NCBI RefSeq assembly: GCF_000359125.1
Contig: NZ_CAAF010000070.1
Span: forward strand, 38,047-102,046
Direction of reading: 5' to 3'
Origin: Mesorhizobium sp. STM 4661
GTDB taxonomy: Bacteria > Pseudomonadota > Alphaproteobacteria > Rhizobiales > Rhizobiaceae
DNA length: 64,000 nucleotides
Position 1 is the stretch's first letter. Each line of letters opens with the position of its first letter. The notes below the pieces were generated by a model, which saw nothing but the letters and a program-made list of their open reading frames with translations, made no database searches and was not told where the DNA came from. Position numbers and translations under genes: made by a program. Positions 8,399-17,595 of this stretch are shown here, one piece after another.

Positions 8399-9313
8399 TC
8401 AGAGGCCGTTGGCGCGGAACTTGTCGTCGAGGAATTTCTTGGCCCGCGGCACGTCGTCTTCCGAGAGATGCTCGATGATGACCGGGATGTTCGGGCTCTT
8501 CTGCGACAGGCGCTGCAGATAGAGATCGTAGTTCAGCGAACCGGTGCCCGGTGCGTTGAGCACCATCTCGCCGACGCCGCGGAACGTGTGCGAGGCAAGC
8601 GCGTCGTCATCGCCGATATCGGCATGCTTCTCGCTCTTGTCGTCGCCGGCGCGCGCGACATCCTTGGCGTGCGCGATCTTGACCTTGTCGGCCAGCGTGT
8701 CGAACACCTGGTTCAGCACCTTGTCCATCTGGTCGATGTTGTGGCCTTCGAAGTAATTGGTCGGGTCCATCAGCAGGCCGAGGCCGGGATGGTCGACCTG
8801 CGCGAACATCCGCACCGTTTCCTCGACCGACCCGACGACATTGTTGACGTAGGTTTCGAGCAGGAACATCGAGCCATGGTCGTAGGCTTCCTGCGCCAGC
8901 TCGGCGATCACCTTGCGGCACATCTCAAAGCCCTCTTCGGACTTGTTCTTGGGATCGCTCATCCACTCGCTCTCGGTGTTGTAGGTGCCGGTCTCCGAGA
9001 TCACGTAAGCGCTGCCGAGCTGGCGCGCGTTGCGGATGATTTCCTTCAGCCGCTCGACATTGGCCTTGCGGTGCGCGAGGTCGGGATGAATGACGTTGGT
9101 GTAGCCCGAGATGCAGCAGATCGGCAGGTCGTGGGCGCGGAACGTATCGCGCACCTTCCTGGCCTTGTCCTTGGTGATCTGGCCGGCCGACAGGTCGATA
9201 TCCCTAAAATGCAGGTCGAGCTGCACGGTGTTGAAGCCGTGGCCGCGAATTTTCTTCGCCGTCTCTTCGAGGCCATAGGGGAAATACCCCGTAAAAATTC
9301 CGGATTGCATCAT
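8399..9313 (-). CDS. Sugar phosphate isomerase/epimerase (xylose-isomerase-like TIM barrel)
   Basis: This 304-residue protein of the AP_endonuc_2/IolE-IolI-like TIM-barrel family carries probable metal ligands in LLETYVNNV (Glu), LLMDPTNYFEGHN (Asp, His), KIAHAKDV (His) and VIIEHLSED (Glu). Such enzymes isomerise or dehydrate keto-sugars and keto-inositols; MocC in the rhizopine pathway is of this type. It is followed 70 bases later by the ribose-type binding protein and preceded by the MocA-type dehydrogenase, so oxidation then isomerisation or dehydration of an imported polyol is a plausible order. Start 9313 is taken with GGGAGG 10 bases upstream; the next ATG is immediately downstream. 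Confidence 0.85.
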   Translation of the reverse strand: MMQSGIFTGYFPYGLEETAKKIRGHGFNTVQLDLHFRDIDLSAGQITKDKARKVRDTFRAHDLPICCISGYTNVIHPDLAHRKANVERLKEIIRNARQLGSAYVISETGTYNTESEWMSDPKNKSEEGFEMCRKVIAELAQEAYDHGSMFLLETYVNNVVGSVEETVRMFAQVDHPGLGLLMDPTNYFEGHNIDQMDKVLNQVFDTLADKVKIAHAKDVARAGDDKSEKHADIGDDDALASHTFRGVGEMVLNAPGTGSLNYDLYLQRLSQKSPNIPVIIEHLSEDDVPRAKKFLDDKFRANGL

Positions 9314-9355
9314 GGTGTGAAGTCCTCCCTGTAAGTGATTCAGTCGCCTGCTGTT

Positions 9356-10459
9356 TCAGTTAATCGAGATTTCGGAAAGCTTGACCGTGCGGCCCTTCTC
9401 GATCGAGCGGTAGCCGGCCTCGATCAGCGCCATGGTCTTGACGTTGTCGGCGACGGAGAGCGCCGGCGGCTCACCTGTCTTCACCGCGTGCTGGAGTTGT
9501 TCCATGACGCCGATGAAGGCATGCGGGAACCACATCGTGTTCCAGCTCGGCGTGACCCATTTCCCGTCCGTTGTCTCGGTCGAGGCATAGGTCAGCGTCG
9601 AGGCGGAGCCTGTCGGCCAGCCGATAGTGCCCTTGGCGACACCCTTCGTGCCGTCGACGCGCCAGTTGATGTGCTGGTCGTCCTTGTAGCCATCCTGGCG
9701 CGGACCCGACCAGACATCCTCCAGCGACACCGCAAGCACGCCTGACGGAAACCGCATCGTCGACACGGTGATGCCGTCGGAATGGTCGAATGTCGTGCGC
9801 GGATCCTTGCGGGTCAGCGTGGTAATTTCGTCCGGATCGCCGAACAGGAAGCGCAGCACGTCGAGATGGTGCACGCTCATATTGGCGAGCGTCAGCCTGT
9901 TGTATTCCTCCAGGAAGGTCTGCCAATGCGGGATCGCATGCATGTCGATCTGCGCGAAGACGATGTCGCCAAGCGCGCCGCTGTCCATGATCTGCTTCAG
10001 GACGCGCATCGACTGGTCGTAGCGCATGTTCTGGTTGACCGAGAGGATCTTGCCAGCCTTGGCCGCCTCGTCGCGCAGTTCGATCGCGTTCTTGAGCGAC
10101 AGCGCCAGCGGCTTTTGCGCCAGGATCGCCTTGATATGCTTCTGCTTCAACGCATGGCGGATCAGCGCCGGCTGCTGATCCGGCGGGAAGGCCAGGTCGA
10201 TGATCTCGACATTTTTGTCCTCGATCAGTTGCTCGGGCGTGTCGTGGACGGTCGGGATGCCCCAGCGTTTCGCCACTTTTTCGGCGCTGGCTTTGGTGCG
10301 CGAGGCGATCGCCACCACCGGAAAGCCGGCCTCGTGATAGGCAGCGAGATGGCATTCGGCCATGATCATGCCGGCGCCGACACAGCCAATCCTGTATTCT
10401 TTCGTGCGGACCCTCACGTCCGGCTCGAAGCCGATGCCCGCTATTTCTTCGCTTGCCAT
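9356..10459 (-). CDS. Gfo/Idh/MocA family NAD(P)-dependent oxidoreductase
   Basis: This 367-residue protein has a Rossmann dinucleotide site GCVGAGMIMAE (near residue 25), the family AQKPLALSLKNA motif (the Lys of the EKP-type motif) near residue 115, and the C-terminal HHLDVLRFLFGDPDEI segment with a catalytic-type His. It should oxidise a hydroxyl of a sugar or cyclitol. The frame is open much further upstream, but the ATG at 10459 has GGGAGG nearby and lies 35 bases after the ATPase stop. It links the two ABC systems into one run: importer 1, dehydrogenase, isomerase, importer 2. Confidence 0.88.
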   Translation of the reverse strand: MASEEIAGIGFEPDVRVRTKEYRIGCVGAGMIMAECHLAAYHEAGFPVVAIASRTKASAEKVAKRWGIPTVHDTPEQLIEDKNVEIIDLAFPPDQQPALIRHALKQKHIKAILAQKPLALSLKNAIELRDEAAKAGKILSVNQNMRYDQSMRVLKQIMDSGALGDIVFAQIDMHAIPHWQTFLEEYNRLTLANMSVHHLDVLRFLFGDPDEITTLTRKDPRTTFDHSDGITVSTMRFPSGVLAVSLEDVWSGPRQDGYKDDQHINWRVDGTKGVAKGTIGWPTGSASTLTYASTETTDGKWVTPSWNTMWFPHAFIGVMEQLQHAVKTGEPPALSVADNVKTMALIEAGYRSIEKGRTVKLSEISIN

Positions 10460-10494
10460 CTGATCCTCCCGAAGCTCGTTTCTTGCAGCCGCCG

Positions 10495-11571
10495 TCATCG
10501 TGCCAGCGCTCCCCCGCCATGGCCGAAATAATGCACCCGGCCGGGCTCGCAGGATATCGCCACCATCGCGTCCGGTCTGATGTCCGGCTGACCGCGCAGC
10601 AGCGCCCTGAGGCGCGCCTGCCCGGCAGCGAGCGTCACGATGGTATAGCCGCCGAGCGGCTCGACCTCGAACACGCGCGCCGGGCGGCCCGTGCGCCCAT
10701 CCGACCTCGCACCATCCGACCATGGCCGAACCTTGATGTCTTCCGGCCTGAGACCGATCTCCACGGCATCGGCCGGAGCAGCCTTGTCCGCGATATGGAT
10801 CCTGCCCTCCGCTGCCTCGACGCCGCCCTCGCCGCGCACCGATTTCAATATGTTCATCATCGGCGAGCCGAGCAGCCGCGCCACATAGGTGCTGGCGGGG
10901 CGGTCATAGACCTCGGCCGGCGCGCCGATCTGCCTGATCTTGCCGCTCTCCAGGATAGCGATGCGGTCGGCGACCGACATCGCTTCCTCCTGGTCGTGCG
11001 TGACATAGATCAGCGTCTTGCCGAGCTCGCGCTGGATGCGTTTGAGCTCGACGCGCGTCTCCTCGCGCAGCCGTGCATCGAGCGCCGAGATCGGATCGTC
11101 CATCAGATAGGCGGCCGGGTCGCGCACCAGCGCACGGGCAATCGCCACGCGCTGCCGCTCGCCGCCCGAAAGCTGCGCCGGCGGCTTGTGCAGTATATGG
11201 CCGATATGCAATTTGGCCGCGACATCGGCGACGCGCTTTTCGATCTCGGCCTCAGCAACCCTGCGTTCGACCAGCGGAAAGCGCACATTCTCCAGCGCGC
11301 TCATATGTGGGAACAGGGCCAGGTTCTGGAACACCATGGCGACGTTGCGCTCGGCCGGCGACACCGCGTTCACAGGCCTGCCGCCGATCAGGATCTCGCC
11401 CGTATCAGGAGCCTCCAGCCCGAGTATCAGGCGCAGCAGCGTCGACTTGCCGGACAGCGGCGGCCCGAAGAAGCAGAAGAACTCATTGTCGTTGACGGCA
11501 AACGAGGCATCGTCGACGGCGAGCGTGCCGCCATAGCGTTTCGTCACGTTGCGGAAGACGACATCGGCCAT
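10495..11571 (-). CDS. Carbohydrate ABC transporter ATP-binding protein (second of two, MalK/UgpC type)
   Basis: This 358-residue ATPase has Walker A GPPLSGKST, Q-loop NLALFPHMSA, signature LSGGERQR and Walker B AYLMDDPISALDARLR, followed by the C-terminal TOBE/OB regulatory region of CUT1 importers. The Walker A residue after GPP is Leu, where most relatives have a Ser or Asn. It lies 3 bases after the stop of a second ATPase gene. Two distinct ATPases with two permeases and one long binding protein are the arrangement described for the rhizobial glycerol transporter GlpSTPQV, so the two probably form a heterodimer. Confidence 0.9.
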   Translation of the reverse strand: MADVVFRNVTKRYGGTLAVDDASFAVNDNEFFCFFGPPLSGKSTLLRLILGLEAPDTGEILIGGRPVNAVSPAERNVAMVFQNLALFPHMSALENVRFPLVERRVAEAEIEKRVADVAAKLHIGHILHKPPAQLSGGERQRVAIARALVRDPAAYLMDDPISALDARLREETRVELKRIQRELGKTLIYVTHDQEEAMSVADRIAILESGKIRQIGAPAEVYDRPASTYVARLLGSPMMNILKSVRGEGGVEAAEGRIHIADKAAPADAVEIGLRPEDIKVRPWSDGARSDGRTGRPARVFEVEPLGGYTIVTLAAGQARLRALLRGQPDIRPDAMVAISCEPGRVHYFGHGGGALAR

Positions 11572-11574
11572 GGC

Positions 11575-12660
11575 TCAGTCCGCCTTGATCGCTTGGCCGG
11601 TGGCGGCGTCGAAGACGCGCACCGAGGACGCGGCCGGAGCGACGATCGCGGTCTGTCCGATCGCCAGCCCGACATCGTTCTCGAACACCGCTTTGACCGC
11701 GCTCTCACTCTCGCCAAGATGGACGATGGTGCGCGCGCCGATCCGCTCGACGAAGCTCACCGGCATCGAAAGGCCGCGGTCGGAGAGAGTCACCTGCTCC
11801 GGCCGGAAGCCGTAAAGCACATCTCCGCGCGCGGCCCTCACCGCCGGGGCGAGATCGTCCGGCAAGGGTGGCGTGACGCCCAGCGGCCCGAGATCGATCA
11901 CCAGGCCACGGTCGCTTTCCGCGGGCCTGCCCTTCAGCAGGTTCATGCCCGGCGACCCGATGAAGCGGGCGACGAAGACATTGGCCGGATTGTTGTAGAC
12001 CTCGAGCGGCGTGCCGACCTGCTGCAACACGCCGTGGTCCATCACCGCGATGCGGTCGGCCATGGTCATGGCTTCGAGCTGGTCGTGGGTGACATAGACC
12101 ATGGTCTGCTTGAACTGGCGCTGCAACTGCTTGAGCTCGGTGCGCATGACCGCCCGGAAGGCCGCGTCGACATTCGATAGCGGCTCGTCGAGCAGGAAGA
12201 TCGCCGGCTCCATGATCGCCGAGCGGCCGATCGCCACGCGCTGCAAGATGTTGACCGACAGCCGGTCGGCTTTGCGATCGAGCAGCGACGTCAGTTGCAG
12301 CATTTCGGCAATGGCGCCAACGCGGCGGTCGATCTCGGCTTTCGCGGCGCCACGCATCCTCGGGCCGTAGGCGAGGTTCTGGCGCACAGTCATATGGGTG
12401 AAGATCGCATAGTTCTGGAAGACGAAGCCGACGCCGCGCCGTCCCATCGGCACGCCGGCCATGTCGCGCTCGCCAAACAGGATCTTGCCGTTGGTCGGCT
12501 CCTCCATGCCGGCGATCATGTTCATCGTCGTCGACTTGCCGCAGCCCGACGGCCCGAGCAGCGCCATGAACTCGCCGTCGGCAATGGCGAGATCCATCGT
12601 CTTCAGCGCGGTAAAATCGCCGAATTTCTTGACCAGGTTCTGCAGATGGATGGCGCTCAT
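11575..12660 (-). CDS. Carbohydrate ABC transporter ATP-binding protein (first of two, MalK/UgpC type)
   Basis: This 361-residue CUT1-type ATPase has Walker A GPSGCGKST, Q-loop NYAIFTHMTV, Walker B IFLLDEPLSNVDAA and a C-terminal TOBE region. The signature motif is degenerate: where LSGGQ/LSGGE is expected the protein reads LSVNILQRVAIGR, so the usual Gly-Gly is absent. Its partner ATPase keeps an intact LSGGE. Heterodimeric ABC importers with one weak site are known, and this pair seems to follow that pattern. AGGAGG precedes the start, which is one base after the permease stop. Confidence 0.9.
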   Translation of the reverse strand: MSAIHLQNLVKKFGDFTALKTMDLAIADGEFMALLGPSGCGKSTTMNMIAGMEEPTNGKILFGERDMAGVPMGRRGVGFVFQNYAIFTHMTVRQNLAYGPRMRGAAKAEIDRRVGAIAEMLQLTSLLDRKADRLSVNILQRVAIGRSAIMEPAIFLLDEPLSNVDAAFRAVMRTELKQLQRQFKQTMVYVTHDQLEAMTMADRIAVMDHGVLQQVGTPLEVYNNPANVFVARFIGSPGMNLLKGRPAESDRGLVIDLGPLGVTPPLPDDLAPAVRAARGDVLYGFRPEQVTLSDRGLSMPVSFVERIGARTIVHLGESESAVKAVFENDVGLAIGQTAIVAPAASSVRVFDAATGQAIKAD

Positions 12661-12661
12661 C

Positions 12662-13618
12662 TCACGCCTCCTGCCTGGCCGCGGCCATGCGCTTCATCGC
12701 AAACACCGCGGCGATCGACAGCACGATCAATATGGCCAGCGCGATCGCCGCCACATAGCCCCAGATCAGGTCCTGCGTGGTGAGCTTGTAGATGTAGACG
12801 GAGATCGTTTCGGTGGCGACACCGGGGCCGCCGCCGGTCATGATGTAGAGCGTGTCGAAGATCTTGAAGTTCTCGATCACCCGGATCGCCAGGGCGATGA
12901 TGATGATCGTCTTCATCTTCGGCAGCACGATGGTGATGAAGCGCTGCCAGGGATTGGCCCCGAGCAGCGTCGCCGCCTTGATCTGGTCCTCCGGCACGCC
13001 GACCAGGCCGGCAAGCAGGATGAGGAACATCAAGGGCGTCCACTGCCAGATGTCGGCGACCATCACCGCGATCAGCGCCAGCGTCGGGTCGGAGAGCCAG
13101 GCGATGGTGACGGGAAAGCCTGATAGCGCCGACAGGATGTCGTTAACCGGGCCGCCCGACTGGAACAGCATGAAGAACATGTAGCCGGCCACCGCCGGAA
13201 CCACCATCATCGGCATCAGCAGGATCGAGTAGAAGATCCGCTTGCCCGGAAACTCGTCGGCAAACAGCGTGGCGAGCGCGAGGCCCATCAGGAATTCCGC
13301 CGGCACGCAGACGATCATGACGATGGCCGTGCGCTTCAGCGCGCTCCAGAAGCGCGCGTCGACGGCAAGGTCGGTGTAGTTGGCGAAATTGTTCCACAGC
13401 GACCAGGCGTTCCACCAACCGAGGCCGGACAGCGGCGACCAGTCGGTGAGGCTGATGTAGAGCTGCATCAAGAGCGGGAAGACGGCGATGAACAGCACCA
13501 GGATCTGCGCCGGCAATGTCAGCCGGAAGCCGAGCTTTGCCCCTTCGTCCCGCAGGGCCGGCTTTGCCTGGACGGTTTTCATCACGTCCTCCGAAATCGT
13601 GGCAGTCACCGCGCTCAT
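12662..13618 (-). CDS. Carbohydrate ABC transporter permease (MalF/UgpA type)
   Basis: This 318-residue permease has six or so membrane segments (for example QILVLFIAVFPLLMQLYISL and RTAIVMIVCVPAEFLMGLAL) and the inner-membrane coupling loop EAA-like segment EDQIKAATLLGANPWQRFITIVLP. It pairs with the adjacent permease to make the channel of the CUT1 importer. The start ATG at 13618 overlaps the upstream permease stop (ATGA), so the two are translationally coupled. The frame is open further upstream, but that extension lies over the upstream permease gene. Confidence 0.88.
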   Translation of the reverse strand: MSAVTATISEDVMKTVQAKPALRDEGAKLGFRLTLPAQILVLFIAVFPLLMQLYISLTDWSPLSGLGWWNAWSLWNNFANYTDLAVDARFWSALKRTAIVMIVCVPAEFLMGLALATLFADEFPGKRIFYSILLMPMMVVPAVAGYMFFMLFQSGGPVNDILSALSGFPVTIAWLSDPTLALIAVMVADIWQWTPLMFLILLAGLVGVPEDQIKAATLLGANPWQRFITIVLPKMKTIIIIALAIRVIENFKIFDTLYIMTGGGPGVATETISVYIYKLTTQDLIWGYVAAIALAILIVLSIAAVFAMKRMAAARQEA

Positions 13619-14475
13619 TGCTTGAGCGCTCCGAAGGTCAGCCCGCGCACCAGATGGCGCTGGATGGCGATGCCCATGATGACAGGCGGCACCGCGGCAA
13701 TGAGGCCAAGGGCTGCCTTGGCGCCATAGAGCTGTCCGGTCATCGAGGACGACAGCGAGGCCATGTAGACCGGGATCGTCACCCATTCGCGCGTCGTCAG
13801 AAGCAGCGCGATCAGATAGTCCGACCAGTTGAGGATGAAGACGAAAAGTGCGGCACTTGCCAGCGGCGCGCGCATCATCGGCAACGTGATGCGGGTGAAG
13901 ACGCGCCACCGCGAACAGCCCTCGACGAGCGCCGCCTCCTCGATCTCGCGCGGCATGTCGTCGAAAAAGGTCTTCATCAGCCAGAAGGCGAAGGGCAGCG
14001 TGACGATGCCGTAGATCAGCGACAGCCCCCACCAGCTGTCGGTGAAGTTGAGGAAGGCCCACATGATCATGACAGGGATCATCACCGCCATCGGCGGAAA
14101 CAGACGAAGCTGGATCAGCGCCAGCGGCAGGTTCTGGCCCGAGCCGAAGCGCGACAGCCCATAAGCCGCGGCGGTGCCGGCCGACATCGCGATCGCCGTG
14201 CCGAACACCGCCGACAGCAGCGACGAGACGATCGGTTTCATTGCCGTGCGGTCGAGCGCGACGATGAGGTTGTTGGTCGATTCACCGAAGACGAAGCGGA
14301 AATTGCTGAGCGTCGGGTTCTTCGGCCACCAGGTCAGGTCGGCGCCGGTCGCCGACCATTCGGCGATCGGCTTGAACGCCATCGACACCATCCACAGGAT
14401 CGGCACCAATGTTACCGCCATGGCCGCGAAGATCGCGGCATAGCGGAATATCTCGAAGGGAATTGAACGCTTCAT
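13615..14475 (-). CDS. Carbohydrate ABC transporter permease (MalG/UgpE type)
   Basis: This 286-residue permease has an N-terminal segment IFRYAAIFAAMAVTLVPILWMVSMAFK, five further hydrophobic segments and the MalG-type coupling loop EIEEAALVEGCSRWRVFTRITLP. It is the second channel subunit of the importer whose binding protein is 80 bases upstream. The ATG at 14475 gives the standard MalG-like N-terminus; the longer open frame runs over the binding protein gene and is not credible as coding. Confidence 0.88.
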   Translation of the reverse strand: MKRSIPFEIFRYAAIFAAMAVTLVPILWMVSMAFKPIAEWSATGADLTWWPKNPTLSNFRFVFGESTNNLIVALDRTAMKPIVSSLLSAVFGTAIAMSAGTAAAYGLSRFGSGQNLPLALIQLRLFPPMAVMIPVMIMWAFLNFTDSWWGLSLIYGIVTLPFAFWLMKTFFDDMPREIEEAALVEGCSRWRVFTRITLPMMRAPLASAALFVFILNWSDYLIALLLTTREWVTIPVYMASLSSSMTGQLYGAKAALGLIAAVPPVIMGIAIQRHLVRGLTFGALKQ

Positions 14476-14555
14476 CTTGCAGCTTTGCTGGTACCATCGT
14501 TTGCGGAGGGGAAGAGCAATCACTCCTCCCCTCCATTGCGATCCCGGGAGGAGGA

Positions 14556-16169
14556 TCAGCTGATCGGATCGAGAACGGTGGGCCATGCCTCCTTGTTGGT
14601 CTTGATGGCTTCGAGAAGCTTCTCCTCGCCGGTGCGCCGCGCGATCTTCTTCCATTCGGCCTCGGTGTCGGCCATCGCCTGCTCGGCCGTCTTGGCCTTG
14701 GTAAGTGCCGCGACGAGGTTCTCGTCCAGCGCATTGTGGAAGGCGGTGGCGCCGGGATAGTTGATGGTCGGCACGGTGCGGGCGACCGTCTCGCGCACCA
14801 TATCCATGTGGTAGGCGTGATAGGTCTGGCGGACCAGCGGATCGGAGAAATCCGACAGCCGGAACGGATCGAAATAGCCGCCCGGATTGGCCGTCATCCA
14901 GGCATAGATGCGGCTCGATCCCAGCCACTGCAGGAAGAGATAGCAGGCCTCCGGATGCTTGGCCTGCGAGGACACCGAAGCCGACAAATTGAGCCACAAC
15001 ACCGAACGGCTGATCAGCTTGCCGTCGATTTCGCGGCCGGGCGGCAGCATCGAGCCGATCTTGCCGGTGACAGCTGAATCCTTGTTGCCGGCATTGTCGA
15101 GGAACTTCGGCAGGTTGGAGAAGGCGCAGGTCATGGCAGCACCGCCCTTGGCGAAATTACCGTACTGTTCCGGCCAGCCCCACGAGATCGCATCCGGCGA
15201 ATGATGCGAAAGCGAATCGACATATTCCGTCGTGGCCGCGATGCCCTGTTCCGAATTGATCAGCGGCTTGCCGGTGTCGTCGAACAGGAACTGGTTGGGC
15301 GAGGCCATCGAGACGTAGCGCTGGTACCAGTTGGTGTAGCCCCAGCCCTGGTTGCGCAGATCGGTCGAGCCGAACAGGCCCTTGTCCGGACGCTGGAAGA
15401 AGGCTGCGATGTCGCCATGCTGTTTCCAGGTCTTCGGCGGCACAAGGTCGTAGCTGTATTTGTCCTTGAAGGCCTTCTTCTCGGCCTCGTCGCCGAACAG
15501 GTCCGTGCGGTAGACCCAGGTCTGGAAATCGCCGTCCAGCGACACGCCATAGGTCGAGCCGCGATACTGGTTGAGCAGCGAAACACCCTTGGCGCCGTTG
15601 ACATAGCCGCGCTCGGGATCGTCCCATTCCGGCTTGTGCTGGGCGACGAAGTCATCGAGCTTGAGGATGCCGCCGGTTTCGGCGAGGTCGCCAAGGCGGT
15701 TCCACTCGACAGCATAGATGTCATAGGCCCCACCCTTGGTGGAGATGTCCTGCATCGTCTTGGTGAATTCCTGGCCGTTCGGCACGCCGACGATTTCAAG
15801 CGGAATGCCGGTTTCCTTTTCCCACAGATCCTTGATCGATGGCGCGCCGGCCGGGAACGGCTGCGTCAACTGGCCGATCGAACCGTCGGACAGGCCAAGC
15901 ACGATCTTGGCCGGCGCCTTGCCGGCGCCCTTCATCGCCTTGACCGCCTCGATGGCGCGGCCTTCCGGCGTATCCGGGCCATACTGATAGCGCTCCGAGC
16001 CGTCGAAGCCCGTCGGGCCGCCGATCATGCCGGGCGCCAGCGCATCGGCCGCATAGGCGCGGCCTGGACGGATGAATTGCGGGGCAATACCTGCCGCGGC
16101 CATGAACACGGCCGCCTTTCCACCGGACGCCAGCAAACGGCGCCGCGACATGCGGATCAAATTTGACAT
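14556..16169 (-). CDS. Carbohydrate ABC transporter substrate-binding protein, Tat-type signal
   Basis: This is a 537-residue binding protein, longer than most sugar-binding proteins (about 420) but close to GlpV-type glycerol-binding proteins. The N-terminus carries SRRRLLASGG followed by a hydrophobic stretch and AYA, a twin-arginine export signal. The body has typical SBP_bac_1 features (PAKIVLGLSDGSIGQLTQ, DIYAVEWNRLGDLAETGG, GGYFDPFRLSDFSDP). It is first in the 14-gene minus-strand run and is divergent from a LacI-family regulator. The start at 16169 has GGGAGG nearby. A polyol such as glycerol is a possible ligand by architecture; the downstream enzymes argue for a cyclic polyol. Confidence 0.88.
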   Translation of the reverse strand: MSNLIRMSRRRLLASGGKAAVFMAAAGIAPQFIRPGRAYAADALAPGMIGGPTGFDGSERYQYGPDTPEGRAIEAVKAMKGAGKAPAKIVLGLSDGSIGQLTQPFPAGAPSIKDLWEKETGIPLEIVGVPNGQEFTKTMQDISTKGGAYDIYAVEWNRLGDLAETGGILKLDDFVAQHKPEWDDPERGYVNGAKGVSLLNQYRGSTYGVSLDGDFQTWVYRTDLFGDEAEKKAFKDKYSYDLVPPKTWKQHGDIAAFFQRPDKGLFGSTDLRNQGWGYTNWYQRYVSMASPNQFLFDDTGKPLINSEQGIAATTEYVDSLSHHSPDAISWGWPEQYGNFAKGGAAMTCAFSNLPKFLDNAGNKDSAVTGKIGSMLPPGREIDGKLISRSVLWLNLSASVSSQAKHPEACYLFLQWLGSSRIYAWMTANPGGYFDPFRLSDFSDPLVRQTYHAYHMDMVRETVARTVPTINYPGATAFHNALDENLVAALTKAKTAEQAMADTEAEWKKIARRTGEEKLLEAIKTNKEAWPTVLDPIS

Positions 16170-16523
16170 TGGAAGTCCTCCCTTAGGGCCCTGTTCCTCC
16201 ACGGCCCTATGATGGATATTGACGGCAGGATACGAAGCCTGTCAACATCATAAATAATCAAAACACGTCACAACATCGCAAATGAGGGAGAGAATGCAGT
16301 CTATCGAGGTTGTCGCATCGCACCTATTGCTTGGATTTGAGGGAATTCAACACGGATCGAGCTCTTTTCCACGCTGGCTGGCGATTTGGTTTAGCCCGGT
16401 GGCTTGCGCATCGGCCAAGGCCGGTTACATCATTTCCCATCAGAATCGCTGCCGGTGATGAGCCGTTCTCCGGGTTCGATCGAAATTTGCGCGATTTTGA
16501 TGCTGGCAATGAGGTAGTCGACT
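16170..16523. promoter_or_regulatory. Divergent promoter region between binding protein and LacI-family gene
   Basis: These 354 bases separate two divergent genes and hold no credible ORF. The part next to the binding protein gene (about 16225-16285) is markedly AT-rich for this genome and is the best candidate for the transporter promoter and operators. I could not pick out a perfect palindromic LacI-type operator by eye. Assigned as regulatory from position only. Confidence 0.45.
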
Positions 16524-17555
16524 GTGCGGTCCACCCTGACAGACATAGCCCGCGAAGCTGGCGTCTCCGCCGCCACGGTCGACCGTGTGCTGAACAACCG
16601 CCCCGGCGTTCGGGCGCGCACGCGTGAAATCGTGCTCGAGATGGCGCAGCGGCTTGGCTACATCGCCGAGAATTCGAACGGCCCTACCCCGCGCAACGCG
16701 CTCCCCGGCGATGTCATACGGCTCGACTTCGCCTTGCCCGCCGGCACCAACTCCTTCATCAAGATGCTGCACCGTCACATCGAGGCGCAGGCGCAGTCGC
16801 GACCCGATCTCGATGTGCGCGTCGCCACGATCGAAGGCTTCAATCCGGACCGGCTAGCCCGGCTGCTGCAGGATCTGCACGGCCAGACGCAAGGCGTCGG
16901 CGTTATCGCGCTCGACCATCCGACGGTCCGCGAGGCGATTCGCTCGCTGTCGGCCAGCGGCGTCAAGGTCGTCACCATCGCCTCCGACATCCTGCATGTG
17001 CCGAGGGTCGCCTATATCGGCATCGACAACCGCGCCGCCGGCCGGCTGGCCGGCTATCTGCTCAATCGCTTCATGGGCGCTGGCCGGCCGGGCAAGGTCG
17101 CGCTGTTCGCCGGCTCGCTCTCCTATCGTGGCCACGAGGAGCGCGAGATGGGGTTCCGCCACATACTGACGGAGGAATCGCCCAATCTCGAGATCGTCGA
17201 GATGCGCGAAATGCTCGACGATCGGGAAAAGGCCTATTCGGAAGCATCGGCCCTGCTGGACCGGCATCCCGACCTCGCCGCGATCTACAATGTCGGCGCC
17301 GGCAACACCGGCATTGCCAGGGCGCTCAAGGAGCGCGGCCGTGCGCTTTCAACGGTCTTCCTCGGCCACGAGGTGACGGAAGGCACCAAGGACCTTCTGC
17401 TCGACGGCACGCTCGACGCCGTCATCGACCAGAACCCGCGCGTCGAGGCACGCGAGGCGCTCAATATCCTGAGCCATGCGGTCAGGGGCTTGTCCTACGA
17501 ACTGCACCAGCCGCGGCTGCAGGTGATCTTCAGGGAAAGCATCCCGGAGATCTGA
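16524..17555 (+). CDS. LacI-family transcriptional regulator
   Basis: This 343-residue protein has an N-terminal LacI helix-turn-helix (TLTDIAREAGVSAATVDRVL, with RPGVRARTREIVLEMAQRLGY) and a Peripla_BP-like effector domain from about residue 60 (IALDHPTVREAI, VAYIGIDNRAAGRLAGYLL, IYNVGAGNTGIARAL). The start is GTG at 16524, chosen because it gives the family N-terminus. It is transcribed away from the sugar transporter and catabolic run and most likely represses that operon until a sugar or cyclitol binds. The VDRVLN hinge region is typical of rhizobial sugar repressors related to RbsR. Confidence 0.87.
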   Translation: MRSTLTDIAREAGVSAATVDRVLNNRPGVRARTREIVLEMAQRLGYIAENSNGPTPRNALPGDVIRLDFALPAGTNSFIKMLHRHIEAQAQSRPDLDVRVATIEGFNPDRLARLLQDLHGQTQGVGVIALDHPTVREAIRSLSASGVKVVTIASDILHVPRVAYIGIDNRAAGRLAGYLLNRFMGAGRPGKVALFAGSLSYRGHEEREMGFRHILTEESPNLEIVEMREMLDDREKAYSEASALLDRHPDLAAIYNVGAGNTGIARALKERGRALSTVFLGHEVTEGTKDLLLDGTLDAVIDQNPRVEAREALNILSHAVRGLSYELHQPRLQVIFRESIPEI

Positions 17556-17595
17556 ACGAGTCCTCTCAATCGGGCGGCCTATTCGCGGTGGCCGG

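Noticed and set aside
16170..16523. LacI-type operator in the divergent promoter
   Set aside because: The region is AT-rich but no clear perfect palindrome could be picked by eye.
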